Below, piece after piece: positions 15,158-24,501 of a stretch of 52,835 nt of DNA. A model generated the notes under the pieces. It did no database searches. It was not told the DNA's origin and was given only the letters and a program-made list of their open reading frames with translations. Made by a program: the position numbers and the translations under genes. The stretch covers positions 1-52,835 of the forward strand of contig JAFRQK010000004.1 of the NCBI GenBank assembly GCA_017428635.1, read 5' to 3'. The stretch comes from Clostridia bacterium. Lineage in GTDB: Bacteria; Bacillota; Clostridia; Oscillospirales; CAG-272. Each line of letters begins with the position of its first letter. Position 1 is the stretch's first letter.

Positions 15158-18100
15158 ATGAAAATAAGAAGACTTATCGCTTCCGTACTCGCGGCGCTGA
15201 TGTGCATCGGCACGCTGCCCGCCGCGGTGTTCGCGGAAGGAAGTTACGTCGTTTCTTATCTGGATGAGGAAGGAAACGTCACGTATCCCACCGTCTACAC
15301 TTATATTGACCGGGACAGCGTATCGCTGAACTTCGGCTGGTACGTCGTCGACGGATACGTGCAGGTGGATGAACGCATAGAGGTCAACGACGTTGTGAAC
15401 CTCATTCTCCTTGACGGCGCGACTCTCGACGCGAAGCAGGGCGTCAGCGTGCCCGAAGGGGCGGGACTGACCGTCTGGGCTCAGCAGGGCGGCACCGGCG
15501 TTCTCAACGCAAAGGCGGGAGAACTGCCCGGCATCGCCGGCATCGGAGGAAACGAATGCGGAGCCGCGGGTTCCGTCACTATAAACGGCGGTAACGTCAC
15601 CGCGATCGGCGGCGAGAACGCCGCCGGCATCGGCGGAGGCCTTTCCGGCGCGGGCGGCGCGGTCGTCATAAACGCAGGCACCGTCACGGCGAGCGCGGGA
15701 AGTTTCGCGCTTGCGATAGGCAACGGTTTCGACGAGGCGTACTGGTTCGGAGAATCCGACGAGCAGCTCGACCCCGGCACCGTGACCATAGCGACCGGCC
15801 TCGCGGCCTCGTACGGAGACGGTACGGACGAGATGACCCCGGCGGACGAGTCCGTCACACCGGACGCCAGAGAATACGCCTGCACCTTCCCCAAGGTGAA
15901 GATCGAACCGTGTCCCGAGCACGATATGACCGCTCTCGGGATACCGAACGACGACGGGCTGACACACACTTGCATCTGCCGCCGGTGTCTTGAACCGGGC
16001 GACAGCGAAAACCACGTCTACAGTTTCTATGAACTCGTCGACGACAACACGCACGTTTCCTACTGCGATAAATGCTACGAACAGTCGCCTCTCTCTGAGC
16101 ACGTTTACGTAAACCACGTGTGCGAATGCGGCGCCGTTCAGCCCGCCTTCTCCGTTACGTTCAACGCGAACGGCGGCAAGGGGACGATGGATCCTCAGAC
16201 CGTTTACGACGGTGAGGAGACGGCGCTCGATGCGAATATATTCACCCGCCGCGGTTACTCCTTTGCCGGATGGACAACTGAGGAGTCGGGAGGCGGGACC
16301 GGTTACGCCGACAAAGCGAAGGTCACGCTTGCGGCAAACCTCGAGCTCTTCGCTCAGTGGACCCCGACCCCGCTCGTTCCTGATGAGATCGAATCCGTGA
16401 CTTTCGACGGCACGGATCTGACCCCGGATATCACCGTCAGGTCGGCGGACGAGGTCCTGACGGCGGGCGAGGACTATACCGTCGGCATAACGAAGGACGG
16501 CGAGCCCGTCGACGCGGTCGTCGACGCGGGAGATTACCTCATAACGGTAAACGGCGCTGGCGACTTCAAAGACGCCGCGCCGGCGACGGTCACCTTTACC
16601 GTCGAGCCGAAACAGATCACGGTCAAGGCGGAGAGCCGCGAGTTCACGTACGACGGCACGGCGCAGTCCTGTCCCGAATACACGGTAGAGGGACTCGTCG
16701 GAGACGACGCGATCTCGGCGACAGTCTCCGGCTCGGTCACGTTCCCGGGCGACACCGCGGAAAACAAGATCGAAGAATACGAATTCACCTCCGGCACGCC
16801 CGGCAACTATTCCGTCTCGACCGAAAGCGGCGAGCTGACGATGACAGCTGCGAGCGCAGCGATCACGATCACGGCTGGAAGCGGCTCGTGGACGTACGAC
16901 GGATCAGCGCATACGAATAATGAAGTCACCGTCACGGACGGCGAACTCTTCGAAGGCGACCGGCTCGTAGCGGAGACGACGGGAAGCGTCAAGAACGTCG
17001 CCGACACGGAGGACGGCAACAACGGGATAACTCCCGGATACAAGATCATGCACGGCGACGTCGACGTCACCGAAAACTACGTTATTACCCCCGCCGCCGG
17101 AACGCTGACGGTCACCGCTCTGTCGGGCGTCGAGGTAACGATCACCGGTCACAACGCCAAGGCCGTCTACGACGGCGCGCAGCACACGGTCACCGGATAC
17201 GACGTGGGGATCAGCGACCCGCTCTACACGGCGGACGACTTCACGTTCAACGGAAGATCGACGGCGAAGCGTACGAACGCCGGAACGACTCAAATGGGCC
17301 TCGGGGAGGATCAGTTTACAAACAGGAATACGAACTTCGAGGGCGTGAAGTTCAAAATCACCGACGGATATATGACGGTCGAACCGAAACCGGTCACCGT
17401 CACGGCAAAGAGCTTTGAGTTCACGTATAACGGCGAGGCGCAGACCTGTCCCGAATACACGGTCGAGGGTCTCGTCGGAGACGACGCGATCGAGGCGACC
17501 GTGTCGGGCTCGATCACGTTCCCCGGCGAAGGTCCCGTGGAGAACAAGGTCACCGGATACAAGTTCACCTCCGGCACGCCCGGAAACTACTCCGTCACGA
17601 CCGAGGACGGCGAGCTGACGATGATTAACGCGAGCGCCGCGATCACGATCACGGCGGGCAGCGGCTCGTGGACGTACGACGGGACGGAGCATACGAACGG
17701 CGAGGTCACCGTCACGGAAGGCGAACTCTTCGACGGCGACGTGCTCGTCGCGGAGGCGGCGGGCAGCGTCACGAACGTCGCCGACACGGAGGACGGCAAC
17801 AACGGGATAACTCCCGGATACAAGATCATGCACGGCGACGTTGACGTCACCGACAACTACGTCATCACCCCCGCCGCCGGCACGCTGACGGTCGAACCGA
17901 AATACGTGACCGTCAAAGCGGACAACGTATTCAAGACGGTCGGGGCCGACGATCCTGCGTTCACGGCGACGGTCACCGGCCTCGTGAACGAGGGCGACAA
18001 GATCGAATTCTCCTATTTCCGCGAGGACGGAGACGACGTCGGTGTTTATACCGTCACCCCGGACGGAGAGTCCTTACAGGGCAACTACAGGGTCGCTTAC

Positions 18101-20692
18101 GAGACCGGCACTCTGACGATCAGAAAACTGTGCGCGGACGGCCACACGCTCGTGCTGACCGAGGCGGCGGTGCCCACCTGCACGGAACCCGGCAACCGCG
18201 CGTACTACACCTGTACGGTCTGCGGAGGGTATTTCGCGGAAGACGGCGAGACCGAGATCGCTCCTGACAGCTGGGTCATCCCCGCGGCAGGCCACAAACC
18301 GGGCGCCGCGGTAAAAGAGAACGAGCATCCCGCCACCTGCACGGCGGACGGCAGCTACGACACGGTCGTTTACTGCACCGCCGGCGGCGACGAGATCTCG
18401 CGAGAGACGACGGCCATCCCCGCGACGGGTCACAGCTACGGAGCGCCCGATTGGGAATGGGAAACCGACTACAGCGCGGCGTCGGCGAAGTTCACCTGCT
18501 CGAAGTGCGGCGACGTAAAAGTCCTGAACGCCGATATAACGTCCGAGACCACGAATCCCACCTGCACGGTGGACGGCAAGACCGTCTATAACGCGAAGGT
18601 GACGCTCGGCGAAGACGATTACAGATCGACGAGGACCAAGATCCTGACCGCGCCGGGTCACAAACCGGGCGATCCGGTCAAAGAGAACGAGACCGCGCCG
18701 AAATGCGAGGAGACCGGCAGTTACGACGAGGTGATATACTGCACCGCCTGCGAGGAGGAGCTGTCGCGCGAGACCGTAACGGTCCCCGCGAAGGGCCACG
18801 CATGGGGCGACTGGGTCGAGACCGCGCCCGCGACCTGCGAGGAGGCGGGTGAAGAAAAGCGCGTCTGCGGAAACGATCCGACTCACGTCGAGACGCAGCC
18901 GATCCCCGCGAAGGGTCACAGATGGGGAGACTGGATCGTCACCACCGAGCCGACGGAAGATGAAGAAGGCGTGGAAACGCGTTACTGTCAGAACGATCCC
19001 ACCCACTTCGAAACGAGGCCGGTCCCCACGCTCAGTCACGTGCATAACGTGAGCCGCGTCGGCGCGAACGCTCCGACGTGTACGGAACCCGGAAATTCCG
19101 AATACTACGTCTGCGAAAACTGCGGCAGATTGTTCACCGACCCCGCGGGCGAGCATGAGATCTCCCTTGAAGACACGGTCATCCCCGCCGCGGGCCACAA
19201 CCTGAAGATAACGGAAGCGCACGATCCGACCTGTACGACGGCCGGAAATTCCGAATACTACGTCTGCGACAGATGCGGCAGATTCTTCTCCGACGACGCG
19301 GGACAGCAGCCGATCGACGAGAACAGCTGGGTCATCCCCGCGAAGGGGCACAATTACGTAGAACACGTGACAAGACCCGCTACGTGTACAGAAGACGGCT
19401 TAATGACGTACGTCTGTATGAACGATCCTACCCACACCTATAATGAGACGATCCCCGCGACGGGTCACTTGCTCATTCCGACGAACGCCGTCGCTCCCAC
19501 GTGCACGGAGCCCGGCAACTCGGCGTACTATACGTGCGAACACTGCGGCGCGTACTTCTCGGACGAAGCCGCAACCTACGGGATCCAGGAGAACAGCTGG
19601 ATCATACCCGCCGCGGGCCACAGATGGGGCGACTGGATCGTGAACACCGAACCCACGGAGGAAGCGGAAGGTTCCGAGATACGGACCTGCACCGTCTGCG
19701 GCGCCGTTGAGACCCGGAGCATCCCGGTACTGGGTCACGAACATTCCCTGATCCTCACCGAAGCCGTTCCCGCCACCTGCACCGAACCCGGCAATATTCA
19801 ATACTACGTCTGCACCGGCTGCGCAAGATATTTCACCGACGTGGCGGCAGAGCATGAGATCAACCTCGAGGACACCGTCGCCCCGGCGCTCGGCCACAAC
19901 TGGGGCATGTGGTTCACCGTGAGGCCGGCTACGGAGTACCATAGCGGTCTGCAGGAGAGGATCTGCCTCAACGACGTTGACCACGTGCAGACTCACGTGA
20001 TCCCGCAGCTGCCGCACACCGACTGCCCGTGCGCTGAGTTCGCCGACGTCAGCGTAGACGACTGGTACCACGAGGATCTGGACTTTGTTATCGCAGACGC
20101 ATTCATGATGGGCGTCACGCCGTGGTCCCCGATTCCCGACAAAGGCGGCGCGGCGACACGCGCCGCGGCGCCGTCCTCCGCCCTAATGTTTCTCCCCGAA
20201 AGCAATATGACCCGCGCCATGGCGGTGGTCGTGCTGTGGAGGGTCGAGGGCAAGCCCGACGCTGTGCGCTCCGCATTCAAAGACGTCAAAGCGGGAAGCT
20301 GGTATGAGGCGGCCGTCAACTGGGCAGCGTCCTGCGGTATCGTCCTCGGAGTATCCGCCGACAGGTTCGACCCGAACGCCCCGATCACGAGAGAACAGTC
20401 TGCGGCTATTTTCTACCGGTACGCAAAATACAAAGGCGTCGACGTCAGCGTCAGCACGTCGCTCGATCGGTTCGTTGACGCGGGCAAAGTCGCCTCCTGG
20501 GCGCGCGACGCGCTCGCGTGGATGAGCGAGACACAGATCGTCATCGGAGTCGGCGGAGATCGGCTGGCTCCGAAAGATGCGACTCTGAGATGTCAGTTCG
20601 CCGCCATGACCCACCGCTTCTGCGTAGGGATCCTCGGCATGCCGGACGTCGGCGAGATCAAGCATCTCGACGAGAACTGGACCGAGGACTGA
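15158..20692 (+). CDS. 1844-aa secreted SLH-domain surface protein with MBG and Cys-rich repeats
   Basis: A signal peptide (residues 1-26, ending PAAVFA) is followed by a Gly-rich beta-helix-like part (GIGG and INGG repeats, about 100-190), an InlB/Flg_new-type repeat (VTFNANGGKGTMD, about 331-410), MBG-like domains (about 485-915) with a 260-residue internal duplication, about a dozen Cys-containing repeats (about 990-1625) and three SLH domains (about 1628-1844) that should anchor it to the cell wall. The Cys repeats follow the pattern PTCTEPGN..YY.C..CG....IPA.GH. The first SLH domain has an insertion. The start at 15158 is chosen for the signal peptide and the AAGGGGGG site upstream; a TATAAT lies at 15109-15114. 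Probably a cell-surface adhesin or scaffold. Confidence 0.85.
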   Translation: MKIRRLIASVLAALMCIGTLPAAVFAEGSYVVSYLDEEGNVTYPTVYTYIDRDSVSLNFGWYVVDGYVQVDERIEVNDVVNLILLDGATLDAKQGVSVPEGAGLTVWAQQGGTGVLNAKAGELPGIAGIGGNECGAAGSVTINGGNVTAIGGENAAGIGGGLSGAGGAVVINAGTVTASAGSFALAIGNGFDEAYWFGESDEQLDPGTVTIATGLAASYGDGTDEMTPADESVTPDAREYACTFPKVKIEPCPEHDMTALGIPNDDGLTHTCICRRCLEPGDSENHVYSFYELVDDNTHVSYCDKCYEQSPLSEHVYVNHVCECGAVQPAFSVTFNANGGKGTMDPQTVYDGEETALDANIFTRRGYSFAGWTTEESGGGTGYADKAKVTLAANLELFAQWTPTPLVPDEIESVTFDGTDLTPDITVRSADEVLTAGEDYTVGITKDGEPVDAVVDAGDYLITVNGAGDFKDAAPATVTFTVEPKQITVKAESREFTYDGTAQSCPEYTVEGLVGDDAISATVSGSVTFPGDTAENKIEEYEFTSGTPGNYSVSTESGELTMTAASAAITITAGSGSWTYDGSAHTNNEVTVTDGELFEGDRLVAETTGSVKNVADTEDGNNGITPGYKIMHGDVDVTENYVITPAAGTLTVTALSGVEVTITGHNAKAVYDGAQHTVTGYDVGISDPLYTADDFTFNGRSTAKRTNAGTTQMGLGEDQFTNRNTNFEGVKFKITDGYMTVEPKPVTVTAKSFEFTYNGEAQTCPEYTVEGLVGDDAIEATVSGSITFPGEGPVENKVTGYKFTSGTPGNYSVTTEDGELTMINASAAITITAGSGSWTYDGTEHTNGEVTVTEGELFDGDVLVAEAAGSVTNVADTEDGNNGITPGYKIMHGDVDVTDNYVITPAAGTLTVEPKYVTVKADNVFKTVGADDPAFTATVTGLVNEGDKIEFSYFREDGDDVGVYTVTPDGESLQGNYRVAYETGTLTIRKLCADGHTLVLTEAAVPTCTEPGNRAYYTCTVCGGYFAEDGETEIAPDSWVIPAAGHKPGAAVKENEHPATCTADGSYDTVVYCTAGGDEISRETTAIPATGHSYGAPDWEWETDYSAASAKFTCSKCGDVKVLNADITSETTNPTCTVDGKTVYNAKVTLGEDDYRSTRTKILTAPGHKPGDPVKENETAPKCEETGSYDEVIYCTACEEELSRETVTVPAKGHAWGDWVETAPATCEEAGEEKRVCGNDPTHVETQPIPAKGHRWGDWIVTTEPTEDEEGVETRYCQNDPTHFETRPVPTLSHVHNVSRVGANAPTCTEPGNSEYYVCENCGRLFTDPAGEHEISLEDTVIPAAGHNLKITEAHDPTCTTAGNSEYYVCDRCGRFFSDDAGQQPIDENSWVIPAKGHNYVEHVTRPATCTEDGLMTYVCMNDPTHTYNETIPATGHLLIPTNAVAPTCTEPGNSAYYTCEHCGAYFSDEAATYGIQENSWIIPAAGHRWGDWIVNTEPTEEAEGSEIRTCTVCGAVETRSIPVLGHEHSLILTEAVPATCTEPGNIQYYVCTGCARYFTDVAAEHEINLEDTVAPALGHNWGMWFTVRPATEYHSGLQERICLNDVDHVQTHVIPQLPHTDCPCAEFADVSVDDWYHEDLDFVIADAFMMGVTPWSPIPDKGGAATRAAAPSSALMFLPESNMTRAMAVVVLWRVEGKPDAVRSAFKDVKAGSWYEAAVNWAASCGIVLGVSADRFDPNAPITREQSAAIFYRYAKYKGVDVSVSTSLDRFVDAGKVASWARDALAWMSETQIVIGVGGDRLAPKDATLRCQFAAMTHRFCVGILGMPDVGEIKHLDENWTED
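16621..17895 (+). repeat. 780-bp (260-aa) internal tandem duplication within the SLH protein gene
   Basis: The segments around 16621-17118 and 17395-17895 repeat at an exact offset of 780 bp where checked (GGACGGCAACAACGGGATAA at 17011 and 17791). Both encode an MBG-like pair with FTYDG/FTYNG, GSWTYDG and TEDGNNGITPGYKIM. Low divergence points to a fairly recent copy or to ongoing gene conversion. Confidence 0.85.
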
Positions 20693-20713
20693 TAAAGCTT
20701 GAATAAAACGGAT

Positions 20714-20746
20714 GACCCCTCCCGCTTCGCGGCGGGAGGGGTCCCG
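20714..20746 (+). terminator. Terminator of the 1844-aa surface protein gene
   Basis: GACCCCTCCCGC pairs with GCGGGAGGGGTC around TTCGCG, followed by CCGTTGTTTT. The tail overlaps the -35 box of the next promoter. Confidence 0.75.
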
Positions 20747-20775
20747 TTGTTTTAAGGGCTGGACTGTGATATAAT
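20747..20775 (+). promoter_or_regulatory. Promoter of the methyltransferase-GNAT-kinase-GNAT run
   Basis: TTGTTT (20747-20752) and TATAAT (20770-20775) with a 17-bp spacer. The -10 context GACTGTGATATAATGGTCAA resembles the tRNA-Trp promoter. Confidence 0.7.
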
Positions 20776-20798
20776 GGTCAAAAAGGAAGTGAACGAAA

Positions 20799-21596
20799 AT
20801 GAGCACAAGAGAAGAGATAGTAGCAGGGTTTTACGGGCAGTTCGACGAAGACGGACGGCTTCAAAGGACCCGCCACGGTCAGCTTGAATACAGAACGACC
20901 ATGGCTTACATTCTCCGATATATACCGAAAGGATCGAAGATCATCGAGATCGGGGCGGGTACGGGCAGATATTCCGTCGCTCTCGCGAAAGACGGGATGG
21001 ACGTGACCGCCGTCGAACTGACCGAGAAGAATCTCGCCGTTCTGAGAGAAAACGGCAGAGGAATCGACAACCTGAGAGCGTATCAGGGCGACGCCACGGA
21101 CCTCGGCAGGTTTGAGGACGGCGCGTTTGACGCGGCGCTCGTTTTCGGTCCGATGTACCACCTGTACGACCCCGACGAGGTAAACCGCGCGATCGACGAG
21201 GCGATCCGCGTCACGAAGCCGGGCGGCGTTCTGATGTTCGCGTTTCTGTCGATCTTCGCCATCATGTACTCAAACTACGCGTACGGCAGATGGGCGTTCG
21301 GGCAGAATGAGAACTTCACCGAGGACTACCGCGTCAGGCATTACAAGGAACAGCTTTTCACCGGATACGACGTGACCGAGTTTGAGGAACTTTTTTCCAC
21401 CAAGCCTGTCGACCCGATCACGACGGCGGGAGTCGACGGGATCCTCGAGCCGATAGAGGAGAGGCCCGATTTCTCCTTCTCCGACGAGGATTTCGACGCG
21501 TTTTCCGAGTGGTATCTGCACTTTGCCGAAAAGCGCGAGCTGCTCGGCCACGCGAGCCACCTTTTGTATATCTGCAGGAAAAAGCGGGAGGTCTGA
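20799..21596 (+). CDS. Class I SAM-dependent methyltransferase
   Basis: A 265-aa cytoplasmic protein. Motif I IIEIGAGTGRYS (about residues 48-59) and the acidic end of strand 2 (VTAVELTEKNL) bind S-adenosylmethionine. The segment FDAALVFGPMYHLYD is motif IV, followed by KPGGVLMF. The substrate is not evident; related proteins methylate small molecules. A ribosome site AGGAAG precedes the ATG. It opens a closely spaced plus-strand run with a GNAT, an APH-like kinase and a second GNAT, a set that recalls small-molecule tailoring or detoxification genes. Confidence 0.85.
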   Translation: MSTREEIVAGFYGQFDEDGRLQRTRHGQLEYRTTMAYILRYIPKGSKIIEIGAGTGRYSVALAKDGMDVTAVELTEKNLAVLRENGRGIDNLRAYQGDATDLGRFEDGAFDAALVFGPMYHLYDPDEVNRAIDEAIRVTKPGGVLMFAFLSIFAIMYSNYAYGRWAFGQNENFTEDYRVRHYKEQLFTGYDVTEFEELFSTKPVDPITTAGVDGILEPIEERPDFSFSDEDFDAFSEWYLHFAEKRELLGHASHLLYICRKKREV

Positions 21597-21604
21597 GGAA
21601 CCGT

Positions 21605-22132
21605 ATGGATAAAGAAATAATTGGAAAGAAAATCATACTTCGCGAGCAGAGAGAAGAGGACGCCCCGTTTTTCGCATATTGGTTCAATCAGCCGGACGTT
21701 ATGTTCCGCTGCGCTTTCACGGAGCCGACGAACGAGGAAAACGAGCGGTCGATAATCAGAAACGGACACAAATCGGAAGATTCGGTCTGGTATACGATAA
21801 CGGATAAGGACGGCGCGATCATCGGGGAGACCGGACTGCTGCGAATGTGGCCCGCGTGGCACTGCACCGATCTTTCGATCATCATCCCCGATCCGGAAAT
21901 GAGGCGGCGGGGATACGGGACCGAGGCGATCCGGCTCATGCTCGATACGGCGTTCGGCAAGTACGAAATGAACCGCGTCGCCATCGGCGTCGTGGGGCTG
22001 AATCCCGAAGCGCTCGCTTTCTACCGGAAGATCGGCTTCAAAGAGGAAGGAATACAGGAGCAGGGATACCTCTGGGGCGGAGAGTACAGCGACTTCATAA
22101 TGATGCGCATCCTCCGCGAGGAGTGGAAATAA
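21605..22132 (+). CDS. GNAT N-acetyltransferase (RimJ/RimL type)
   Basis: A 175-aa acetyltransferase. The start at 21605 lies 8 bases after the methyltransferase stop and has GGAGG/GAGGAA upstream; the longer frame would overlap that gene. The acetyl-CoA loop is PDPEMRRRGYGTEAIRLML and the C-terminal beta-bulge region is LNPEALAFYRKIGFKEEG. By family it transfers an acetyl group from acetyl-CoA to an amine; the acceptor may be a protein N-terminus or a small molecule. Cotranscribed with its neighbours. Confidence 0.85.
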   Translation: MDKEIIGKKIILREQREEDAPFFAYWFNQPDVMFRCAFTEPTNEENERSIIRNGHKSEDSVWYTITDKDGAIIGETGLLRMWPAWHCTDLSIIIPDPEMRRRGYGTEAIRLMLDTAFGKYEMNRVAIGVVGLNPEALAFYRKIGFKEEGIQEQGYLWGGEYSDFIMMRILREEWK

Positions 22133-22145
22133 GGAAAAGTCTTAT

Positions 22146-23138
22146 ATGACAGAAGACCTGATCGTAAAACTGTTTGCTAAAACAGGCATGGGGACGGTCT
22201 CGTCCCCGATCACGCCCGTGACCGGCGGCCTTTTGCACAGAACTTACAAAGTGAATACCGAAAACGCTTCCTACGCGGTAAAACACCTCAACCCGAACGT
22301 CATGAGGCGTGCCGACGCCATGGGTAACCTGAAACGCGCCGAATCCTACGAAAAACTGCTCGAGGACGCGGGGATACCCGTCATCCCGGCGATTGCGGTA
22401 AAAGGCGAAAAAATGAGAGAGACCGACGGGGAGTATTTCTATATTTTCCACTGGCAGAACGGCAGTATCACCGATCCGAACGGTATCATCGCCGATCAAT
22501 GCCTCAGGGTCGGTAATATCCTTGGAAGAATACACGCCGTCGACCCGCGGGAAGTCCCGAAAACCGAGCCGGAGATATTCACCGCAGACCCGGCCGGATA
22601 CGCGGCTGCCGCCGCGTCGCAGAACGCGGAAATCGCATCGCTGCTCGGCGAAAACGAAGAACTGCTCCGTCACGCCGAGCGAAGGCTGAACGAAGCGCGC
22701 GCCGCGCTTCCCCCGATAGAGTGCGTGACAGACGGGGATATGGACCCGAAAAACGTCATGTGGGAGAGGGGCGAACCGTTCGTGATCGACCTGGAGTGTC
22801 TCGACCGCGGCAACCCCGTATCGGACGCTCTGCTGCTCTCTCTTGCGTGGTCCGGCGTCGAGACGCTTGATCTCGATACCGACAAACTGAAAGCGTTTTT
22901 CGACGGTTACCTTGAAGCGTACGATAACGGTTTCAGAGACTACGGATCGGTCTTCGGCCTCGCGTATACCCGGCTCGAATGGCTCGAATACAACGTAAGA
23001 AGAGCGCTCGGAGAATGTGAGGACGAGGCGGAACGGGCTCTCGGCGTCTCGGAAGTCAAAAGTTCCCTCAGGATAATCGCTTATATCCGCAGCGTCGAGA
23101 ACGAGACCGCCCGTCAGCTCGATCTTTGGTTCAAATAA
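22146..23138 (+). CDS. Phosphotransferase of the APH/choline kinase family
   Basis: A 330-aa kinase-fold protein. The N-lobe contains VTGGLLHRTYKV and YAVKHLN, with K the probable ATP-binding lysine. The catalytic loop is TDGDMDPKNVMW and the metal-binding segment is VIDLEC. These are hallmarks of aminoglycoside phosphotransferase, choline kinase and hexosamine kinase relatives. The order of motifs and the length also fit N-acetylhexosamine 1-kinases, but the sequence does not decide the substrate. The ATG is preceded by AAGGAAA. The 13-base gap to the upstream GNAT and 19 bases to the next GNAT suggest one operon. Confidence 0.8.
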   Translation: MTEDLIVKLFAKTGMGTVSSPITPVTGGLLHRTYKVNTENASYAVKHLNPNVMRRADAMGNLKRAESYEKLLEDAGIPVIPAIAVKGEKMRETDGEYFYIFHWQNGSITDPNGIIADQCLRVGNILGRIHAVDPREVPKTEPEIFTADPAGYAAAAASQNAEIASLLGENEELLRHAERRLNEARAALPPIECVTDGDMDPKNVMWERGEPFVIDLECLDRGNPVSDALLLSLAWSGVETLDLDTDKLKAFFDGYLEAYDNGFRDYGSVFGLAYTRLEWLEYNVRRALGECEDEAERALGVSEVKSSLRIIAYIRSVENETARQLDLWFK

Positions 23139-23157
23139 ACTGCACGGGAGGCCGCTT

Positions 23158-23604
23158 ATGGATTTTTTCGACACGTTGTCCCTTGAGGACGGCGAGATTA
23201 AACTCGTCCTCGACAGGACCGCGGACGCGGATCCCGTAAAGGGGTGGGTCCCTGCGTATTATTTCGGGATCTGCTCGGCGTCGGGCGTCAGGATGGGAGA
23301 GTGCGACCTGAGGGTCGGTCAAAACGAAGGCCTTTACTACGGAGGCCATATCGGATATACCGTATACGAAGAATACAGAGGTCACCGTTACGCCGCAAGG
23401 GCGTGCCGGCTTCTGTTTTCGCTCGCGAAAAAACACGGAATGGATCACCTGTTCATCACGTGTAATCCCGACAACACGGCGTCAAAAAGAACGTGCGAAC
23501 GCCTCGGCGGCGAGCTTGTTGAGATCGCCGAGCTGCCCGAAGACAACGATATGAGATTAAGAGACGGCGAGACCGAAAAGTGTATTTACCGATTCGATCT
23601 GTAA
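23158..23604 (+). CDS. GNAT N-acetyltransferase
   Basis: A 148-aa acetyltransferase. GHIGYTVYEEYRGHRYAARACRLL carries the acetyl-CoA pyrophosphate loop (RGHRYA), and CNPDNTASKRTCERLGGELVE is the usual C-terminal region. GGGAGG lies 6 bases before the ATG. It is the last gene of the plus-strand run that begins at 20799 and is followed by a strong terminator. Acceptor unknown. Confidence 0.85.
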   Translation: MDFFDTLSLEDGEIKLVLDRTADADPVKGWVPAYYFGICSASGVRMGECDLRVGQNEGLYYGGHIGYTVYEEYRGHRYAARACRLLFSLAKKHGMDHLFITCNPDNTASKRTCERLGGELVEIAELPEDNDMRLRDGETEKCIYRFDL

Positions 23605-23621
23605 CGTTAGGCAATAAAATC

Positions 23622-23657
23622 CCGCGGCATCCAGAAAAAGGATGCCGCGGCTTTTTT
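23622..23657. terminator. Bidirectional terminator between convergent genes
   Basis: CCGCGGCATCC (23622-23632) pairs with GGATGCCGCGG (23640-23650) around AGAAAAA and is followed by CTTTTTT. It separates the plus-strand run from the minus-strand nitroreductase operon. Confidence 0.85.
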
Positions 23658-23670
23658 GTCCTTTGAATAT

Positions 23671-24156
23671 TCAGCGCGTAAGGATCATTCTAAGTTCCGT
23701 CTCCTTCGCTCCGGGCGAAAGAGGTTTTTGCGCTCCGTCAAAGACGAAGCCGTTCTTTTCGTAAAAACGGATCGCGCGGGCGTTGCCCCTGAGGACCCAA
23801 ACCGCGACGCACGGTCGATCGAGGATACCGAGGGCGGCGTCCATCAGCTTTTGACCCGTGCCCGTGCCGTAATATCCGCTCAGAACGTAGATCGCGACGA
23901 CCTCGCCCGCGTCGGGCAGATCTTCGTCCCTGCAATCGGAGTAAACGACGAAGCCGACGACGTTTTCACCGTCCTTCGCGACGAGAATATTGTCGGGCCA
24001 CCGATACGCGGCCTTTTCACATTTCTCGAGCGTCACCGAGTCGAGATAGGCGGGATCCATCAGTCCGCGGTACGCTTCCTGCCACGCTCTGTAGTGAACG
24101 TACGCCTTCCCGCGAATCTCTGCGTCCGTCTGCATTTTTTTGATAACGATATCCAT
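23671..24156 (-). CDS. GNAT N-acetyltransferase
   Basis: A 161-aa protein. EVVAIYVLSGYYGTGTGQKLMDAAL contains the acetyl-CoA loop, and LRGNARAIRFYEKNGFVFDG is the classic C-terminal GNAT segment. The start at 24156 is chosen because the N-terminus MDIVIKKMQ begins the fold and lies 17 bases after the upstream stop; the longer frame would overlap that gene. No clear ribosome site is visible, so it may depend on coupling with the upstream gene. Last gene of the nitroreductase operon. Confidence 0.85.
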   Translation of the reverse strand: MDIVIKKMQTDAEIRGKAYVHYRAWQEAYRGLMDPAYLDSVTLEKCEKAAYRWPDNILVAKDGENVVGFVVYSDCRDEDLPDAGEVVAIYVLSGYYGTGTGQKLMDAALGILDRPCVAVWVLRGNARAIRFYEKNGFVFDGAQKPLSPGAKETELRMILTR

Positions 24157-24173
24157 TTTCGATAATACCGCCG

Positions 24174-24488
24174 TCAGTCCGCGTCTTCCTCCGTCGCTTC
24201 GAGGAGGAAGCTGACCGGGCGGAAGCCGTCGTTGCACGAAATCATCGCGGACTTTTTGTTCTTCATCCAGCCGTCGTAAAAGTTCTCCGCGCCGTGCGCG
24301 AGCGCCATGACGAACGGCGATACCGTCTCCCACGCGCTGTCGCAGAAGCCGTCCGGCCTCTCCCATCCGTTCGCGACGAAGACCTGCCCTTCTTTCATAT
24401 CGCAGGCGTGCTCGAGCGGGTTTTCGTATTTTTCGATAAGATCGTCATAGCGCGCGGTTCGCATGACCGTGATCCTGATCTTTTTCAT
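24174..24488 (-). CDS. TIGR04076-like small protein
   Basis: A 104-aa protein with the pattern of the TIGR04076 family: an N-terminal strand (MKKIRITVM), a conserved CDMKEGQVFV segment, an aromatic GWERPDGFCDSAW region, and ISCNDGFRPVSF near the end. The biochemical role of this family is unknown. AAAAGGA precedes the ATG. It lies 13 bases after the nitroreductase stop and 17 bases before the GNAT start, so the three genes form one operon. Confidence 0.75.
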   Translation of the reverse strand: MKKIRITVMRTARYDDLIEKYENPLEHACDMKEGQVFVANGWERPDGFCDSAWETVSPFVMALAHGAENFYDGWMKNKKSAMISCNDGFRPVSFLLEATEEDAD

Positions 24489-24501
24489 ATCAGCGTCCTT
24501 T

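Noticed and set aside
16904-19366. Long antisense open frames (309 and 430 codons) opposite the surface protein gene
   Set aside because: GC-rich codon periodicity gives long shadow frames. They are Arg-rich, have no ribosome site and no family match.
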